Assembly (NCBI RefSeq): GCF_002206635.1 | Contig: NZ_NGUO01000011.1 | Coordinates: 62,001 to 126,000 of the forward strand | Length of the DNA: 64,000 bases | Direction: 5' to 3' | Source of the DNA: Polynucleobacter aenigmaticus | GTDB lineage: Bacteria > Pseudomonadota > Gammaproteobacteria > Burkholderiales > Burkholderiaceae | In this document: positions 10,099-18,645 of the stretch, piece after piece | How the letters are laid out: every line of letters starts with the position of its first letter | Numbering within the stretch: the first letter of the stretch is position 1 | Program-made: the position numbers and the translations under genes | Notes under the pieces: generated by a model | The model's database searches: none | What the model was told of the DNA's origin: nothing | The model's input: the letters and a program-made list of their open reading frames with translations, nothing else

Positions 10099-11484
10099 TT
10101 AAAACGGTAGCTTTGCCCCTGGCTTAGCCGCCAATAGCGCCACCTTAAACTCTGCCTGAATGCGCTTAATAGCCTCTTCGCTATCTGCTTCAAAGCGCAT
10201 GACCACTACTGGGGTGGTGTTGGATGGCCTTGCAAGACCAAAGCCATCAACATATTCCACGCGTACGCCATCAATCGTATTAATGGATTCGGAAGTGGGG
10301 AACTTGGCATTCGCTTTAATGGTCTCTAGCAATGCAAATGGCTCACCTTCAACACAGGCCAATTGCAGCTCTGGAGTACAGATTGCATTAGGCAGGTTAT
10401 TGAGCGTATCACTAGGATTATTCTCTTTACTCAGAATCTCTAGCAAGCGTGCGCCTGTATAGAGACCATCATCAAAACCAAACCAACGGTCTTTGAAGAA
10501 GATATGACCACTCATCTCGCCGGCAAGTGGGGCACCCGTTTCTTTGAGTTTCGCTTTTACTAATGAATGACCTGTCTTCCACATGATGGGCTCGCCGCCA
10601 TGCTCTTTCACATAGGTAGCTAAATTACGAGTGCACTTCACATCGTAAATAATTTGACCGCCTGGATTTCGGCTGAGAACGTCTTTTGCAAACAGCATCA
10701 TTTGGCGGTCTGGGAAAATCACTTGACCATCTTTGGTAACAACGCCCAAACGATCAGCATCGCCATCAAAGGCAAGACCTAATTCATTGTCGGTAGTCTG
10801 AAGATTCTTGATGAGATCTTGCAAGTTCTCAATGTGCGCTGGATCTGGATGATGGTTTGGAAAATGACCATCCACTTCGCAAAATAACTCTTGGACTTCG
10901 CAGCCTAGGGCTCTGAAGAGTTTTCCAGCAAATGCGCCGCCAACACCATTGCCGCAATCAACTGCGATCTTCATAGGGCGAGTAATCTTTATATCGCCTA
11001 CGATGTAGTTGAGGTACATCGGGAAAATATCAAAGGTGCTTCGACTTCCTTGGCCGGCAGCAAATTTCTTAGCTTCAATGCGTTTACGTAAATCCTGAAT
11101 CTGTTCACCATAAATAGCCGATGTGCCCAAGACCATTTTGAAACCGTTGTAGTTCGGAGGATTGTGGCTACCGGTAATCATGATGCCGGACTTCGGTGTT
11201 TTGCCATTAATCGTGTGATTAGCAGCAAAGTACACCATCGGTGTTGCCACCATGCCCAGATCAATCACATTAATTCCAGTAGAAAGCAGGCCTTCAGTCA
11301 GCGCCTCTATCAGACTTGGTCCGGATAGACGGCCATCGCGACCGATGACGATATCAGTCTCGCCAAGTTCACGCATTTCAGTACCAAATGCTTGGCCAAT
11401 CAACTTGGCGATTGAGGGATCTAAAGTCTCATCAATAATGCCGCGGATGTCATAAGCTTTAAAAATTGATGGGGACAATTGCAT
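10099..11484 (-). CDS. Phosphomannomutase/phosphoglucomutase
   Basis: This 461-residue enzyme of the alpha-D-phosphohexomutase family (AlgC type) interconverts 1- and 6-phosphates of mannose or glucose, feeding nucleotide-sugar synthesis for envelope polysaccharides. The four signature elements are in order: the phosphoserine loop ITGSHNPPNYNG (Ser106), the Mg-binding DGDADRLG (about 240), the sugar-binding GEMSGHIFFKDRW and the phosphate-binding RPSNTTP near the C-terminus. It lies between pgi and nadA on the same strand. A terminator between pgi and this gene suggests its own promoter. Confidence 0.9.
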   Translation of the reverse strand: MQLSPSIFKAYDIRGIIDETLDPSIAKLIGQAFGTEMRELGETDIVIGRDGRLSGPSLIEALTEGLLSTGINVIDLGMVATPMVYFAANHTINGKTPKSGIMITGSHNPPNYNGFKMVLGTSAIYGEQIQDLRKRIEAKKFAAGQGSRSTFDIFPMYLNYIVGDIKITRPMKIAVDCGNGVGGAFAGKLFRALGCEVQELFCEVDGHFPNHHPDPAHIENLQDLIKNLQTTDNELGLAFDGDADRLGVVTKDGQVIFPDRQMMLFAKDVLSRNPGGQIIYDVKCTRNLATYVKEHGGEPIMWKTGHSLVKAKLKETGAPLAGEMSGHIFFKDRWFGFDDGLYTGARLLEILSKENNPSDTLNNLPNAICTPELQLACVEGEPFALLETIKANAKFPTSESINTIDGVRVEYVDGFGLARPSNTTPVVVMRFEADSEEAIKRIQAEFKVALLAAKPGAKLPF

Positions 11485-11498
11485 TGCAAATCCTTCAG

Positions 11499-11524
11499 AA
11501 AAAACCCCAATCGTTTTATTAGGG
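11499..11524 (-). terminator. Rho-independent terminator after pgi
   Basis: On the minus strand CCCTAAT and ATTGGGG pair (one G-T) around a 6-base loop, followed by six T residues. It lies in the gap after pgi and just before the phosphohexomutase start. Confidence 0.75.
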
Positions 11525-11543
11525 TGTATTAAGTTTATTGATT

Positions 11544-13034
11544 CTATGAATTTAGAAAATTAATGCGGGCGGCAGTAACTGCATCAATTTCTGCGCTTGC
11601 CTGAATATTATTTTGATGGCTTGTTAAAGCCTTCTCAATCGGCTTGGCTAAGACCTTGCCGTATTCAACACCAGGCTGATCAAAGCTATTGATATTCCAG
11701 AGAGCGCCTAATGTTGCCGTGCGATTCTCGTACAGAGCAAGTAGGGCGCCAAGATAAAAAGCATTGAGCTTTGGTAGTAACAAAAGATTACTAGGGCGCT
11801 TGCCTGGGTACACATTGTTCGGATTCACATCATCTTTACCATTAGCTAGTGCTTGGGCTTGCGCTAAGCAGTTGGATAGCAAAATATGGTGGTGTGCTAC
11901 AGCTTCGGGTCGATCACTCATTGGCTCACGTACGGCGATGAAATCAATCGGGATAATTTCAGTACCTTGGTGGAGGAGTTGGAAGTACGAGTGTTGCGCA
12001 TTACTTCCAGCACTCCCAAACACGATCGGAGAAGAATGCTTTACTGGCTTGCCGTCACGGTCAATACTTTTGCCATTGCTTTCCATATCGAGTTGTTGCA
12101 ACCACTTCGGAAACCAATCTAAAGCATCCGCATACGGAATGACTGCGTAGGCTTTGATGTCATGTTTCTGCTGCTGGTAAAGCAAAGCGAGCGCCATGAT
12201 GACGGGTAGATTTTCTTCAAGAGGCGCATTCTTAAAATGCAAATCTATAGATTCAGCACCGGCCAGAAACTGCTTAAATGTCTCAAAGCCGTATTGCAGG
12301 GCAATTGGAAGGCCAACTGCTGACCATACTGAGTAACGACCACCAACCCAATCCCAGAAGGGGTAAATGTTGTCTTCTTCAATACCAAATTCTTTGGCGG
12401 CAGTAACGTTTGCAGTGACTGCATACAAAGCATGGGCAATTTGACTTTTGGTGCAGTCGTTCTCTTTGAGCCAGGCAACCACTGCTTTGGCATTCATTGT
12501 AGTTTCAAGCGTGGTGAAAGACTTGGAAACAATGAGGACACGAGTGCTATGCGGTTGAGCGTGCGCCAAGATGCGGGCTAGTTCAGCAGTATCAATATTG
12601 GCCAAGAAATGCATGCGCATGCCGCGACTTTCAATACCGGGTACATGGGCTAAAGCTTCAATAGCTAAGCGCGGGCCAAAGTCAGATCCACCAATACCAA
12701 TATGAATAACATCGGTAACGCCAACCCATTTATTGCAGAGCGCATCAATGCGGCGCCACACATCATCAACTGCTGGCATGACATCTGCGCCATTGATCAA
12801 GACAGGAGTTTTAGAAAGGTTACGAAGCGCTGAATGCAGGGCGGGACGATCTTCACTGTTATTAATGTGTTTGCCGGCGAACATATCTGCAATGAATTGC
12901 TCTAAGCCACTTTGGCGAGCGCTGGCAAATAAGTTCTTCCAGTCGCTGTCGCTGATACCCTGATAGGCAGTATCCAACACTACATTGATTGCGGAATGAA
13001 GGGGCTGGGGGCTTGAGTAGGGTTGCAAAGACAT
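11544..13034 (-). CDS. pgi: Glucose-6-phosphate isomerase
   Basis: Pgi interconverts glucose 6-phosphate and fructose 6-phosphate. The 496-residue product carries the sugar-isomerase motifs HIGIGGSDFGP, SKSFTTLETTMNA, FWDWVGGRYSVWSAVG (phosphosugar binding) and GSAGSNAQHSYFQLLHQG with the catalytic His region, and ends QPGVEYGKVLA. It is shorter than the E. coli enzyme (549), with the loss spread over loops and the C-terminus. Divergent from the FAD oxidase gene; the roughly 140-bp gap should hold both promoters. Confidence 0.93.
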   Translation of the reverse strand: MSLQPYSSPQPLHSAINVVLDTAYQGISDSDWKNLFASARQSGLEQFIADMFAGKHINNSEDRPALHSALRNLSKTPVLINGADVMPAVDDVWRRIDALCNKWVGVTDVIHIGIGGSDFGPRLAIEALAHVPGIESRGMRMHFLANIDTAELARILAHAQPHSTRVLIVSKSFTTLETTMNAKAVVAWLKENDCTKSQIAHALYAVTANVTAAKEFGIEEDNIYPFWDWVGGRYSVWSAVGLPIALQYGFETFKQFLAGAESIDLHFKNAPLEENLPVIMALALLYQQQKHDIKAYAVIPYADALDWFPKWLQQLDMESNGKSIDRDGKPVKHSSPIVFGSAGSNAQHSYFQLLHQGTEIIPIDFIAVREPMSDRPEAVAHHHILLSNCLAQAQALANGKDDVNPNNVYPGKRPSNLLLLPKLNAFYLGALLALYENRTATLGALWNINSFDQPGVEYGKVLAKPIEKALTSHQNNIQASAEIDAVTAARINFLNS

Positions 13035-13177
13035 TGCTAGATTCTAGCAATAAGGATGCCAAAGCCCCCTTAAAACACTGAAAATGTTACGATTTCACGA
13101 AGATGTACACATTAATAGCAAGATTGTCATAATTAATTTAGATGTTGCGGCTATCAATATCAGTAGAAAGATCCTAA

Positions 13178-14314
13178 ATGGAGCAGGTGGATTGTGTAGT
13201 TGTAGGTGCGGGTGTAGTTGGGCTGGCTGTTGCCCGTGAGATGGCTCTGCAGGGTCGTGAAACCATTCTGCTCGAGCGTGAAGACTCCTTTGGCACTATT
13301 AGCAGTGCTCGCAATAGCGAAGTCATCCATGCAGGGATTTATTACCCCAAAGACTCTCTCAAGGCAAAGCTCTGCGTAGAAGGTAATCGCCTTTTATATG
13401 AATACTGCCGCAGTCATCAAGTGGGCACGCAGGCTTATGGAAAACTCATTGTTGCTGCCGATGCAAATCAGCTAGATGATCTGCAGGCGATTTTGTACAA
13501 AGCCCAAAACAATCAAGTTCCCGATATTAAGATGATTTCAGGGGCGCAGGCCAAAGCGCTGGAACCTCAGTTGCAATGTGAGGCAGCAGTACTCTCTAGC
13601 TCTACGGGCGTAGTAGATAGCCATGGTTTGATGCTTTCCTTACTGGGTGGCTTTGAAGATGCGGGTGGCATGGTTGCCTATCAATCCCCATTGCTCGGCG
13701 CCAAACCGATTGGCAATAATGCCGAGGGAGGCTTTGAGCTCACTATTGGTGGTACCGATGGCATGCTAATTCAGACTAAGTTACTGATTAACTGTGCGGG
13801 ACTGAGTGCCCCAGCGCTAGCCCAAAAAATTGAAGGTTTATCCAAAGAGCAAATCCCCAAAGCCTATTTTGCAAAAGGAAACTATTTTTCCTTATCTGGC
13901 AAATCCCCATTCAGCCATTTAATTTATCCCATCCCCGAGCCGGGTGGCTTAGGAGTTCATCTCACCTTGGATATGGGCGGTCAAGCCAAGTTTGGACCGG
14001 ATGTTGAATGGCTAGAAATCGAAGAAGAGGGGCAAATTAACTATACGGTCGATGCTAGGCGGGGAGAGGGCTTTTATGCTGCAGTCAGACAATACTGGCC
14101 TGGCCTCAAGGATGGCTCTTTACAGCCCGACTACTCTGGTGTGAGGGCAAAAATCGTACCTTCGAATGCGCTAGCTGGAGACTTTTACTTTGATGGACCG
14201 CACCAACATCAACTTCAGGGGCTGTTTAATCTATATGGCTTTGAGTCCCCGGGCTTAACCTCCTGCTTGGCAATTGCGCAGTATTTAGAGGCTCAAATCA
14301 AAAGTTCTTTATAA
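13178..14314 (+). CDS. FAD-dependent oxidoreductase, L-2-hydroxyglutarate oxidase-like
   Basis: A 378-residue DAO-family flavoprotein. The Rossmann motif VVGAGVVGLAVAREM (residues about 7-21) binds FAD, followed by the L2HGDH-type signature SSARNSEVIHAGIYYPKDSL (about 47-66), TGVVDSHGLM, and the C-terminal FNLYGFESPGLTSCLAI, which closes over the flavin. Such enzymes oxidise L-2-hydroxyglutarate or related 2-hydroxy acids and pass electrons to quinone or oxygen. The substrate in this organism is inferred only from family resemblance. The gene stands alone, divergent from pgi, and ends 19 bp before tRNA-Ser. Confidence 0.8.
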   Translation: MEQVDCVVVGAGVVGLAVAREMALQGRETILLEREDSFGTISSARNSEVIHAGIYYPKDSLKAKLCVEGNRLLYEYCRSHQVGTQAYGKLIVAADANQLDDLQAILYKAQNNQVPDIKMISGAQAKALEPQLQCEAAVLSSSTGVVDSHGLMLSLLGGFEDAGGMVAYQSPLLGAKPIGNNAEGGFELTIGGTDGMLIQTKLLINCAGLSAPALAQKIEGLSKEQIPKAYFAKGNYFSLSGKSPFSHLIYPIPEPGGLGVHLTLDMGGQAKFGPDVEWLEIEEEGQINYTVDARRGEGFYAAVRQYWPGLKDGSLQPDYSGVRAKIVPSNALAGDFYFDGPHQHQLQGLFNLYGFESPGLTSCLAIAQYLEAQIKSSL

Positions 14315-14333
14315 TTCAGGACTCAAATCGCAA

Positions 14334-14423
14334 GGAAGAGTGGCAGAGCGGTTGAATGCACCAGTCTTGAAAACTGGCGAGGATGAAAGTCCTCCGTGAG
14401 TTCGAATCTCACCTCTTCCGCCA
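14334..14423 (+). tRNA. tRNA-Ser (anticodon TGA)
   Basis: The acceptor stem GGAAGAG pairs with CTCTTCC, followed by G73 and encoded CCA. The anticodon arm is CCAGT-CTTGAAA-ACTGG with TGA at loop positions 3-5. A long variable arm (GCGAGGATGAAAGTCCTCC region) gives the class II form typical of serine tRNA; total 90 nt. Confidence 0.96.
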
Positions 14424-14434
14424 TATACGACAGC

Positions 14435-14466
14435 AGAGCCCCTAACCATGGGGCTCTTTGTTTTTG
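14435..14466 (+). terminator. Terminator after tRNA-Ser
   Basis: An 8-bp stem AGAGCCCC/GGGGCTCT with a 7-base loop is followed by a T-rich run (TTTGTTTTT), 12 bases after the tRNA. Confidence 0.88.
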
Positions 14467-14549
14467 AGGGCTTTCTACGCACCAGCAAAACGTTGTCTGA
14501 GCCTGCCCCCTCATGGAGTCTGAAGGGTGGCCTTAGGTAAAAATCTAAA

Positions 14550-15857
14550 TTAAGCTTTAGCTAGAGTTTTGATTAATTCAGGACTACAAATATCATCAAT
14601 ATGCCTAAAGGCCCGGGAGATTCCTTCGATTTGATCCGCAGGAATTCCAAGACTTTCGAAGTGTGTTTTCCATTGTCTAGTTACTCGCCAGACGCGATCG
14701 ATGATAGAGCTTGCTTGCTGTGCGGATAGACCAAAACGCTCTTTGGCGGCATAGGCATTATCTAGGGTTGCTAGTTTGCCCTGAGCTCCAACGCCTAGAT
14801 GTTGATAACGCTCACTTGCGATGACTGCATGTGGCATAACATCGTAGAGTGGACTTAGGCTCCAGCCTTTAAGCTCATGATTCCATAAGAATGCATGATT
14901 ACGTAGATGATCATCATCGTTACTCACAAAAAGATTCAAGATCATGCGTGCATATAGTTCTTCAATATCAGATTTAACTGTTTTAACCACGCAATATCTG
15001 CGTATAGCATCCGCGATATCCATATAGCTTTTTGTATTTGACTCTGATTCGTGGCAAGCAACTAGTGTGAGGGCGCTAACGACATGATGACGAATCTCTA
15101 CTGAGCGAGCAAAAGCAGTCCAGGAGCGATCAAAGCGTTTGACCATCAACACCGTTTTATTTCCGACTTGCTCTAATTGAGTTTGCGCTACATTAAGACC
15201 AGCTAACTCTGCAAGTTTAAGTGTGGCGTATTCAATGCTAGGCACATCTAAAGCCCCATCATTGTTGCCTGGGAACTTGGCCATCCACAAAATGTTTTCA
15301 TCATCACGCACACTTGCTTTTGGACGCATGCCCCCTAAACCGCTACCTACAATCAAAATTCTGGATAGTGCCTCGGAAACTGGTAAGCCCGCCTCAATCT
15401 TTTGCGCACCCTCTAGTATGTAAGACAGATTGTGGATACTTTCGTGTGCAGGGCGCTCCTCTTGATCTAGTGAAGATCGAACATCTAAGGCTCCAATGCG
15501 ATCGCTACCAGCTTCAAGTAGGTAGGTTGATTCTGGAAGGCTATTGGCTGGCACCTTAAGCCTAGCTTCAATAACTCTTCTTCCCCATGAATCAGGAGCA
15601 GCATCACGAATTCCGCCAAAAGCCTCTAGGCCATTTGGTGGAACGAGGCGCTTACCTTTGAGCTCGCTTTTATTTTTGAGGCCAAGTGCGACGGGATCAA
15701 CTTCTTGTGCGTTACCCCTATCTAAGTATCGCAAACCATAGGCAAATGAAGAGGCAATGAGCCTTGATCCTTCTTCATCTACTTGCAGTTGTCCTGCTGG
15801 GACAAATTCACCATCAAGATTCGCAAATACAAACAGGTCTTTAGTTGTGTTTGCCAT
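14550..15857 (-). CDS. hipA: HipA-family serine/threonine kinase toxin
   Basis: A 435-residue HipA homologue. Residues about 5-110 are the N-terminal HipA domain (VFANLDGEFVPAGQL, FAYGLRYLD), then the kinase core: GSGLGGMRPKASV (P-loop region), LWMAKFP (Lys for ATP), VMVKRFDR-like strand VLMVKRFDR, the catalytic segment SNDDDHLRNHAFLW and the metal-binding LSPLYDVMP. In E. coli HipA phosphorylates glutamyl-tRNA synthetase and induces persistence; here the target is unknown. Its ATG overlaps the antitoxin stop by one base (TAATG), giving tight translational coupling. All active-site elements look intact, so the toxin is probably functional. Confidence 0.85.
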   Translation of the reverse strand: MANTTKDLFVFANLDGEFVPAGQLQVDEEGSRLIASSFAYGLRYLDRGNAQEVDPVALGLKNKSELKGKRLVPPNGLEAFGGIRDAAPDSWGRRVIEARLKVPANSLPESTYLLEAGSDRIGALDVRSSLDQEERPAHESIHNLSYILEGAQKIEAGLPVSEALSRILIVGSGLGGMRPKASVRDDENILWMAKFPGNNDGALDVPSIEYATLKLAELAGLNVAQTQLEQVGNKTVLMVKRFDRSWTAFARSVEIRHHVVSALTLVACHESESNTKSYMDIADAIRRYCVVKTVKSDIEELYARMILNLFVSNDDDHLRNHAFLWNHELKGWSLSPLYDVMPHAVIASERYQHLGVGAQGKLATLDNAYAAKERFGLSAQQASSIIDRVWRVTRQWKTHFESLGIPADQIEGISRAFRHIDDICSPELIKTLAKA

Positions 15858-16198
15858 TAGAAATCAAGCGCTTTCATTTCCGCTGTATTTAAGTCACGTA
15901 TGCGTTGAGGGCGCGAACGACGCTGCAATGCAATGATCGCTGGATCAGTGCCGCTCAAGAGCTGCAATAAGGTCATGCCTGGAGCAATTGCATCCAAGTA
16001 ACGCAGAAGTGCGCCAATGGCAACGCCAGGATCACCTTTCTCGATGCGTTGGGCTGTGGCGCGAGATAAACCTGCGCGAACTGCAGCCTCACCTTGGCGA
16101 ACATGACGCGCAAGACGCAAGGAAACTAGGCATTGCGCCATTTCAGCGGATTGGCCAAGTTGCTTTGATGCTAGGGTTAGCTGTTGATCTACGCGCAT
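15857..16198 (-). CDS. hipB: HipB-like XRE antitoxin
   Basis: A small helix-turn-helix protein encoded just upstream of and overlapping hipA. The HTH is in LRLARHVRQGEAAVRAGLSR (second half of the protein), followed by TAQRIEKGDPGVAIGALLRY. The ATG at 16198 is preferred because GAGG sits five bases before it; upstream ATGs at 16213 and 16231 lack a ribosome-binding site but would give up to 124 residues. It should neutralise HipA and repress the operon through the large inverted repeat at 16265-16319. The C-terminal 25 residues (RRSRPQRIRDLNTAEMKALD) extend beyond classical HipB and may contact the toxin. Confidence 0.8.
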   Translation of the reverse strand: MRVDQQLTLASKQLGQSAEMAQCLVSLRLARHVRQGEAAVRAGLSRATAQRIEKGDPGVAIGALLRYLDAIAPGMTLLQLLSGTDPAIIALQRRSRPQRIRDLNTAEMKALDF

Positions 16199-16264
16199 AG
16201 TTGCCTCATGCATTTTGTTAAGTATGGGCATTAATATACCTATTTAGATGCCATTGGTCAATAA

Positions 16265-16319
16265 AAATGACTCATAAATAAGTCCTTAAGTGTCATAATG
16301 ATTTATTTATGAGTCATTT
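16265..16319. promoter_or_regulatory. Candidate HipB operator: 17-bp perfect inverted repeat
   Basis: AAATGACTCATAAATAA at 16265-16281 and its exact reverse complement at 16303-16319 are separated by 21 bp. The repeat lies 67 bp upstream of the preferred hipB start on the minus strand, where autoregulatory sites of hipBA operons are found. Binding by this HipB is inferred. Confidence 0.6.
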
Positions 16320-16382
16320 ATTGATTTAAGAAGTCGGGGTAGATGGGCTTATTTCCGTCAAGGGCCCCCAAAGGGGTGGCTT

Positions 16383-16454
16383 GCGTTTCCTTGACAGCCA
16401 CGATCAAAGAAACGCTCTTATATGCCCAAGGTGGCGCAAGACACACTGGGCATA
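16383..16454. other. Two adjacent stem-loops in the hip intergenic region
   Basis: GCGTTTC (16383-16389) pairs with GAAACGC (16409-16415); after one mismatch the stem continues TTGA/TCAA. The second hairpin is TATGCCCA (16421-16428) with TGGGCATA (16447-16454). They sit in the 378-bp gap between the two divergent hipB genes, which holds no ORF. They could be a small structured RNA or decayed coding sequence. Confidence 0.35.
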
Positions 16455-16507
16455 AAGACCCACAGCATGCCCACAAGCGCCATCCTAACTAGCTCATTTA
16501 ATAAGAT

Positions 16508-16570
16508 TTCCCGATCGGGAATATATGCCTATAATTTAAGCATTAAAGCAATCCATTTCCCGATAAGGAA
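16508..16570. promoter_or_regulatory. Two candidate operators upstream of orphan hipB
   Basis: A perfect 14-bp palindrome TTCCCGATCGGGAA (16508-16521) and a variant TTCCCGATAAGGAA (16557-16570) lie exactly 49 bp apart; the second ends six bases before the ATG. Paired palindromes with fixed spacing before an XRE gene are typical autoregulatory sites. Confidence 0.6.
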
Positions 16571-16576
16571 ATATTT

Positions 16577-16828
16577 ATGAGCAAACTAATACATAACTCC
16601 GTAGATTTAGGCCGCTTGGTGCGTGAAACGCGCAAGCGCTTGAAGTTGACTCAGCCTCAATTGGCGCTAGCCGCTAATGTGGGCGTCAGGTTCATTGTCG
16701 AGTTAGAGGCTGGCAAGCCTACTCTGAGATTTGAAAATATCCTAAGGGTATTGCAATCCTTGGGTGGCGTATTGAGCGTTGATGGCATGGACTCATTTAT
16801 TAGCCATGCACAAGAAGGAATGCTTTAA
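16577..16828 (+). CDS. Orphan HipB-like XRE regulator (Y4mF type)
   Basis: This 83-residue protein has the HTH in VRETRKRLKLTQPQLALAAN (about 14-33) and the HipB/Y4mF continuation VGVRFIVELEAGKPTLRFEN followed by LRVLQSLGGVLSV, which in this family forms the dimerisation strand. Such genes normally sit directly before hipA. Here the next ATG starts at the base after the stop but its frame ends after seven codons (see 16829-16852), so the antitoxin is solitary. It may still bind its own operators. Confidence 0.85.
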   Translation: MSKLIHNSVDLGRLVRETRKRLKLTQPQLALAANVGVRFIVELEAGKPTLRFENILRVLQSLGGVLSVDGMDSFISHAQEGML

Positions 16829-16852
16829 ATGGATCGACAACTTCGAGTTTAG
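16829..16852 (+). pseudogene. Possible relic of a hipA start after orphan hipB
   Basis: ATG follows the hipB stop without a gap (TAAATG) and reads MDRQLRV then TAG. HipA proteins of the Y4mF-linked group often start in a similar way with a Trp next, and TAG is one base from TGG. Frames beyond are closed by further stops. It is a very short remnant, so the call is tentative. Confidence 0.3.
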
Positions 16853-16912
16853 CGGGCGCTATAGAGCTCTAAATAACCGATTTTCCCTGGAACGTGGATA
16901 TTAATAATGAAA

Positions 16913-16942
16913 AAAATCCCAGCAATCACTTGCTGGGATTTT
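16913..16942. terminator. Bidirectional terminator
   Basis: AAAATCCCAGCAA and TTGCTGGGATTTT form a perfect 13-bp stem with a TCAC loop, and T-rich runs on both strands. It ends the minus-strand membrane-anchored gene and closes the hipB side as well. Confidence 0.9.
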
Positions 16943-16966
16943 GTCTTTCTAGTAACTAGAAAAGAA

Positions 16967-17548
16967 TTACTTCTTAGCAGCTGGTGCGCTTACTACTGCA
17001 GCAATTGCCTCTGTGTAGACCACTTTAACTTGGTCATTAACAGCGATGTCTTTCATCAAGTCAGGATTCTGAACTTTAACTTTGAAGATATTCCCTTGAG
17101 GACCTTTTAAAGACACGATATTTTTAACTGTATCAATCGCTTCAACATTGGCAGTAGCAGTAATGGTGTTAGTAGTGATCATGCCTGGCTTGTCGCCTTG
17201 GGGAGCAGTAGCAGTGGTAGTAGTGACTTGCTCGCTTGTTGCACCAGGATTTTTAACCTTAACCAATTCAATAGCTACGGCTAGTTCGTAGACCACATCA
17301 AAACGATCGCCCACTTTAATTTCAGCAAAGTTCTTTACTTCTGGGCCAGCAACAATGGTGGATTCACCATCTTTGTTTTTGAGGGTAACGGTACGGGTTG
17401 CAGCATCAATCTTGATGACTTCGCCGTCATAAATGAGCGCGGCTTCTTGGGCAGCTATGCCAGCAATAGGAGCCTTTGGTTTGTTAAGAGCGAGATAGGC
17501 GCCGATTGCGATAGCAGCAAGAACGACAACAATGAGTATTTTTTTCAT
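16967..17548 (-). CDS. Uncharacterised signal-anchored periplasmic protein
   Basis: With the ATG at 17548 (AGGA about 11 bases upstream) the product has 193 residues: a hydrophobic N-terminal segment MKKILIVVVLAAIAIGAYLA followed by a periplasmic part. That part seems to hold two copies of a small beta module, GEVIKIDAATRTVTLKNKDG and VEAIDTVKNIVSLKGPQGN, each followed by a motif of the type V-x-NF/NPDL...KVGD/VNDQ...VVYTxAxA, joined by a Thr-rich linker. This internal duplication suggests two OB- or DUF5666-like folds. No enzyme motif is visible. Confidence 0.65.
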   Translation of the reverse strand: MKKILIVVVLAAIAIGAYLALNKPKAPIAGIAAQEAALIYDGEVIKIDAATRTVTLKNKDGESTIVAGPEVKNFAEIKVGDRFDVVYELAVAIELVKVKNPGATSEQVTTTTATAPQGDKPGMITTNTITATANVEAIDTVKNIVSLKGPQGNIFKVKVQNPDLMKDIAVNDQVKVVYTEAIAAVVSAPAAKK

Positions 17549-17788
17549 AACGGTATTAATCCTTAATAAATTGAGGCGCATCATCTTTAAACGGTAATGC
17601 GGTATTTGATAAATGCACTTGTTTTAGCACTTGTATCGATTGTATTACCCATGCCAATAATCAGAATGAATTTTCCAGGCGTATACACAAAATGCCCTTG
17701 AATACCTGACTATTTTGCTTATTTATAGGGTCGGTCTGTCACATCAATAGCCCATACTGAGAAAGGCATACAAAAAAGAGGGGTATTT

Positions 17789-18172
17789 ATGCTTTTGAAA
17801 TTCATCACCGCATTACTTCTGGTGACAGCGGCAATGTCTGCAAGTGCAGCCATGCCATCTGATTTGCTTAAGTCTTACGAGGCTGCGTCTGGTAAGGCAT
17901 CTCCCGCGAAAGGCGAGCAATTTTTCAATGCCAAACACGGTAAGGAATGGAGTTGCGCCTCTTGTCATGAAAATCCTCCTAATCACGACACCAAACATAT
18001 CGTTACTGGCAAGGTGATCAAACCTCTTGCTCCTAGTGCCAATCCTGCTCGTTTCACTGATGAAGCCAAGGCGGATAAATGGTTTAAGCGCAATTGCAAT
18101 GATGTGCTTGGCAGAGAATGTACTGCGCAAGAGAAGGCTGATGTTCTATCTTGGTTGATGACTGTGAAATGA
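17789..18172 (+). CDS. Monohaem cytochrome c, SHP/DUF1924 type
   Basis: A 127-residue exported cytochrome: signal peptide (residues 1-20), then the haem-binding CASCH motif (Cys56, Cys59, His60) and the later KWFKRNCNDVLGRECTAQEK segment with two more Cys typical of DUF1924 proteins. This family includes the oxygen-binding sphaeroides haem protein, SHP. The next two genes encode the partners known from Rhodobacter and Shewanella (DHC and a cytochrome b), and stop/start overlaps link all three. The set should form a periplasmic electron-transfer chain; its final acceptor is not established. Confidence 0.85.
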   Translation: MLLKFITALLLVTAAMSASAAMPSDLLKSYEAASGKASPAKGEQFFNAKHGKEWSCASCHENPPNHDTKHIVTGKVIKPLAPSANPARFTDEAKADKWFKRNCNDVLGRECTAQEKADVLSWLMTVK

Positions 18173-18645
18173 GTTCCATGAAAATGAAAAAAACGATATT
18201 TATTGCGACTGCCTTGCTGCTGGCGTCTTCAACTGCATTTGCTGGAAAAATGGCAATGCCTTCGGATGCGCCAGCTTCATACGAAGCCGAGTGTGCCAGT
18301 TGTCACATGGCCTATCCACCAGCACTATTAAGTCAACAGAGTTGGAAAAATGTGATGTCCGGACTAGCAAAGCACTTTGGTACGGATGCGAGCGTCGATC
18401 CGAAAACACAAGCTGAAATCACTAGCTGGCTAGTGAAGAACGCCGCCACTCGGCAGAAGTACAGTGAGACTGCCCCTGAAAATCGCATTAGTAAAACTTC
18501 CTGGTTTATACGTAAGCATGATGAGATCAAGCCAGATGTATGGAAGAGGGCGGGTATCAAGAGCGCCGCAAACTGCGGAGCCTGCCACATCGATGCCGCT
18601 AAAGGAAACTTTAGCGAGAACAATATTAAGATCCCAGCGAAATGA
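18169..18645 (+). CDS. Dihaem cytochrome c (DHC)
   Basis: The ATG at 18169 overlaps the previous stop (ATGA), arguing for translational coupling; ATGs at 18178 and 18184 are alternatives. The signal peptide ends at TAFA. Two haem motifs are visible, CASCH near the mature N-terminus and CGACH near the C-terminus, with WKNVMSGLAKHFG between them, matching the DHC family that gives electrons to SHP. It overlaps the cytochrome b gene downstream by four bases. Confidence 0.87.
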   Translation: MSSMKMKKTIFIATALLLASSTAFAGKMAMPSDAPASYEAECASCHMAYPPALLSQQSWKNVMSGLAKHFGTDASVDPKTQAEITSWLVKNAATRQKYSETAPENRISKTSWFIRKHDEIKPDVWKRAGIKSAANCGACHIDAAKGNFSENNIKIPAK

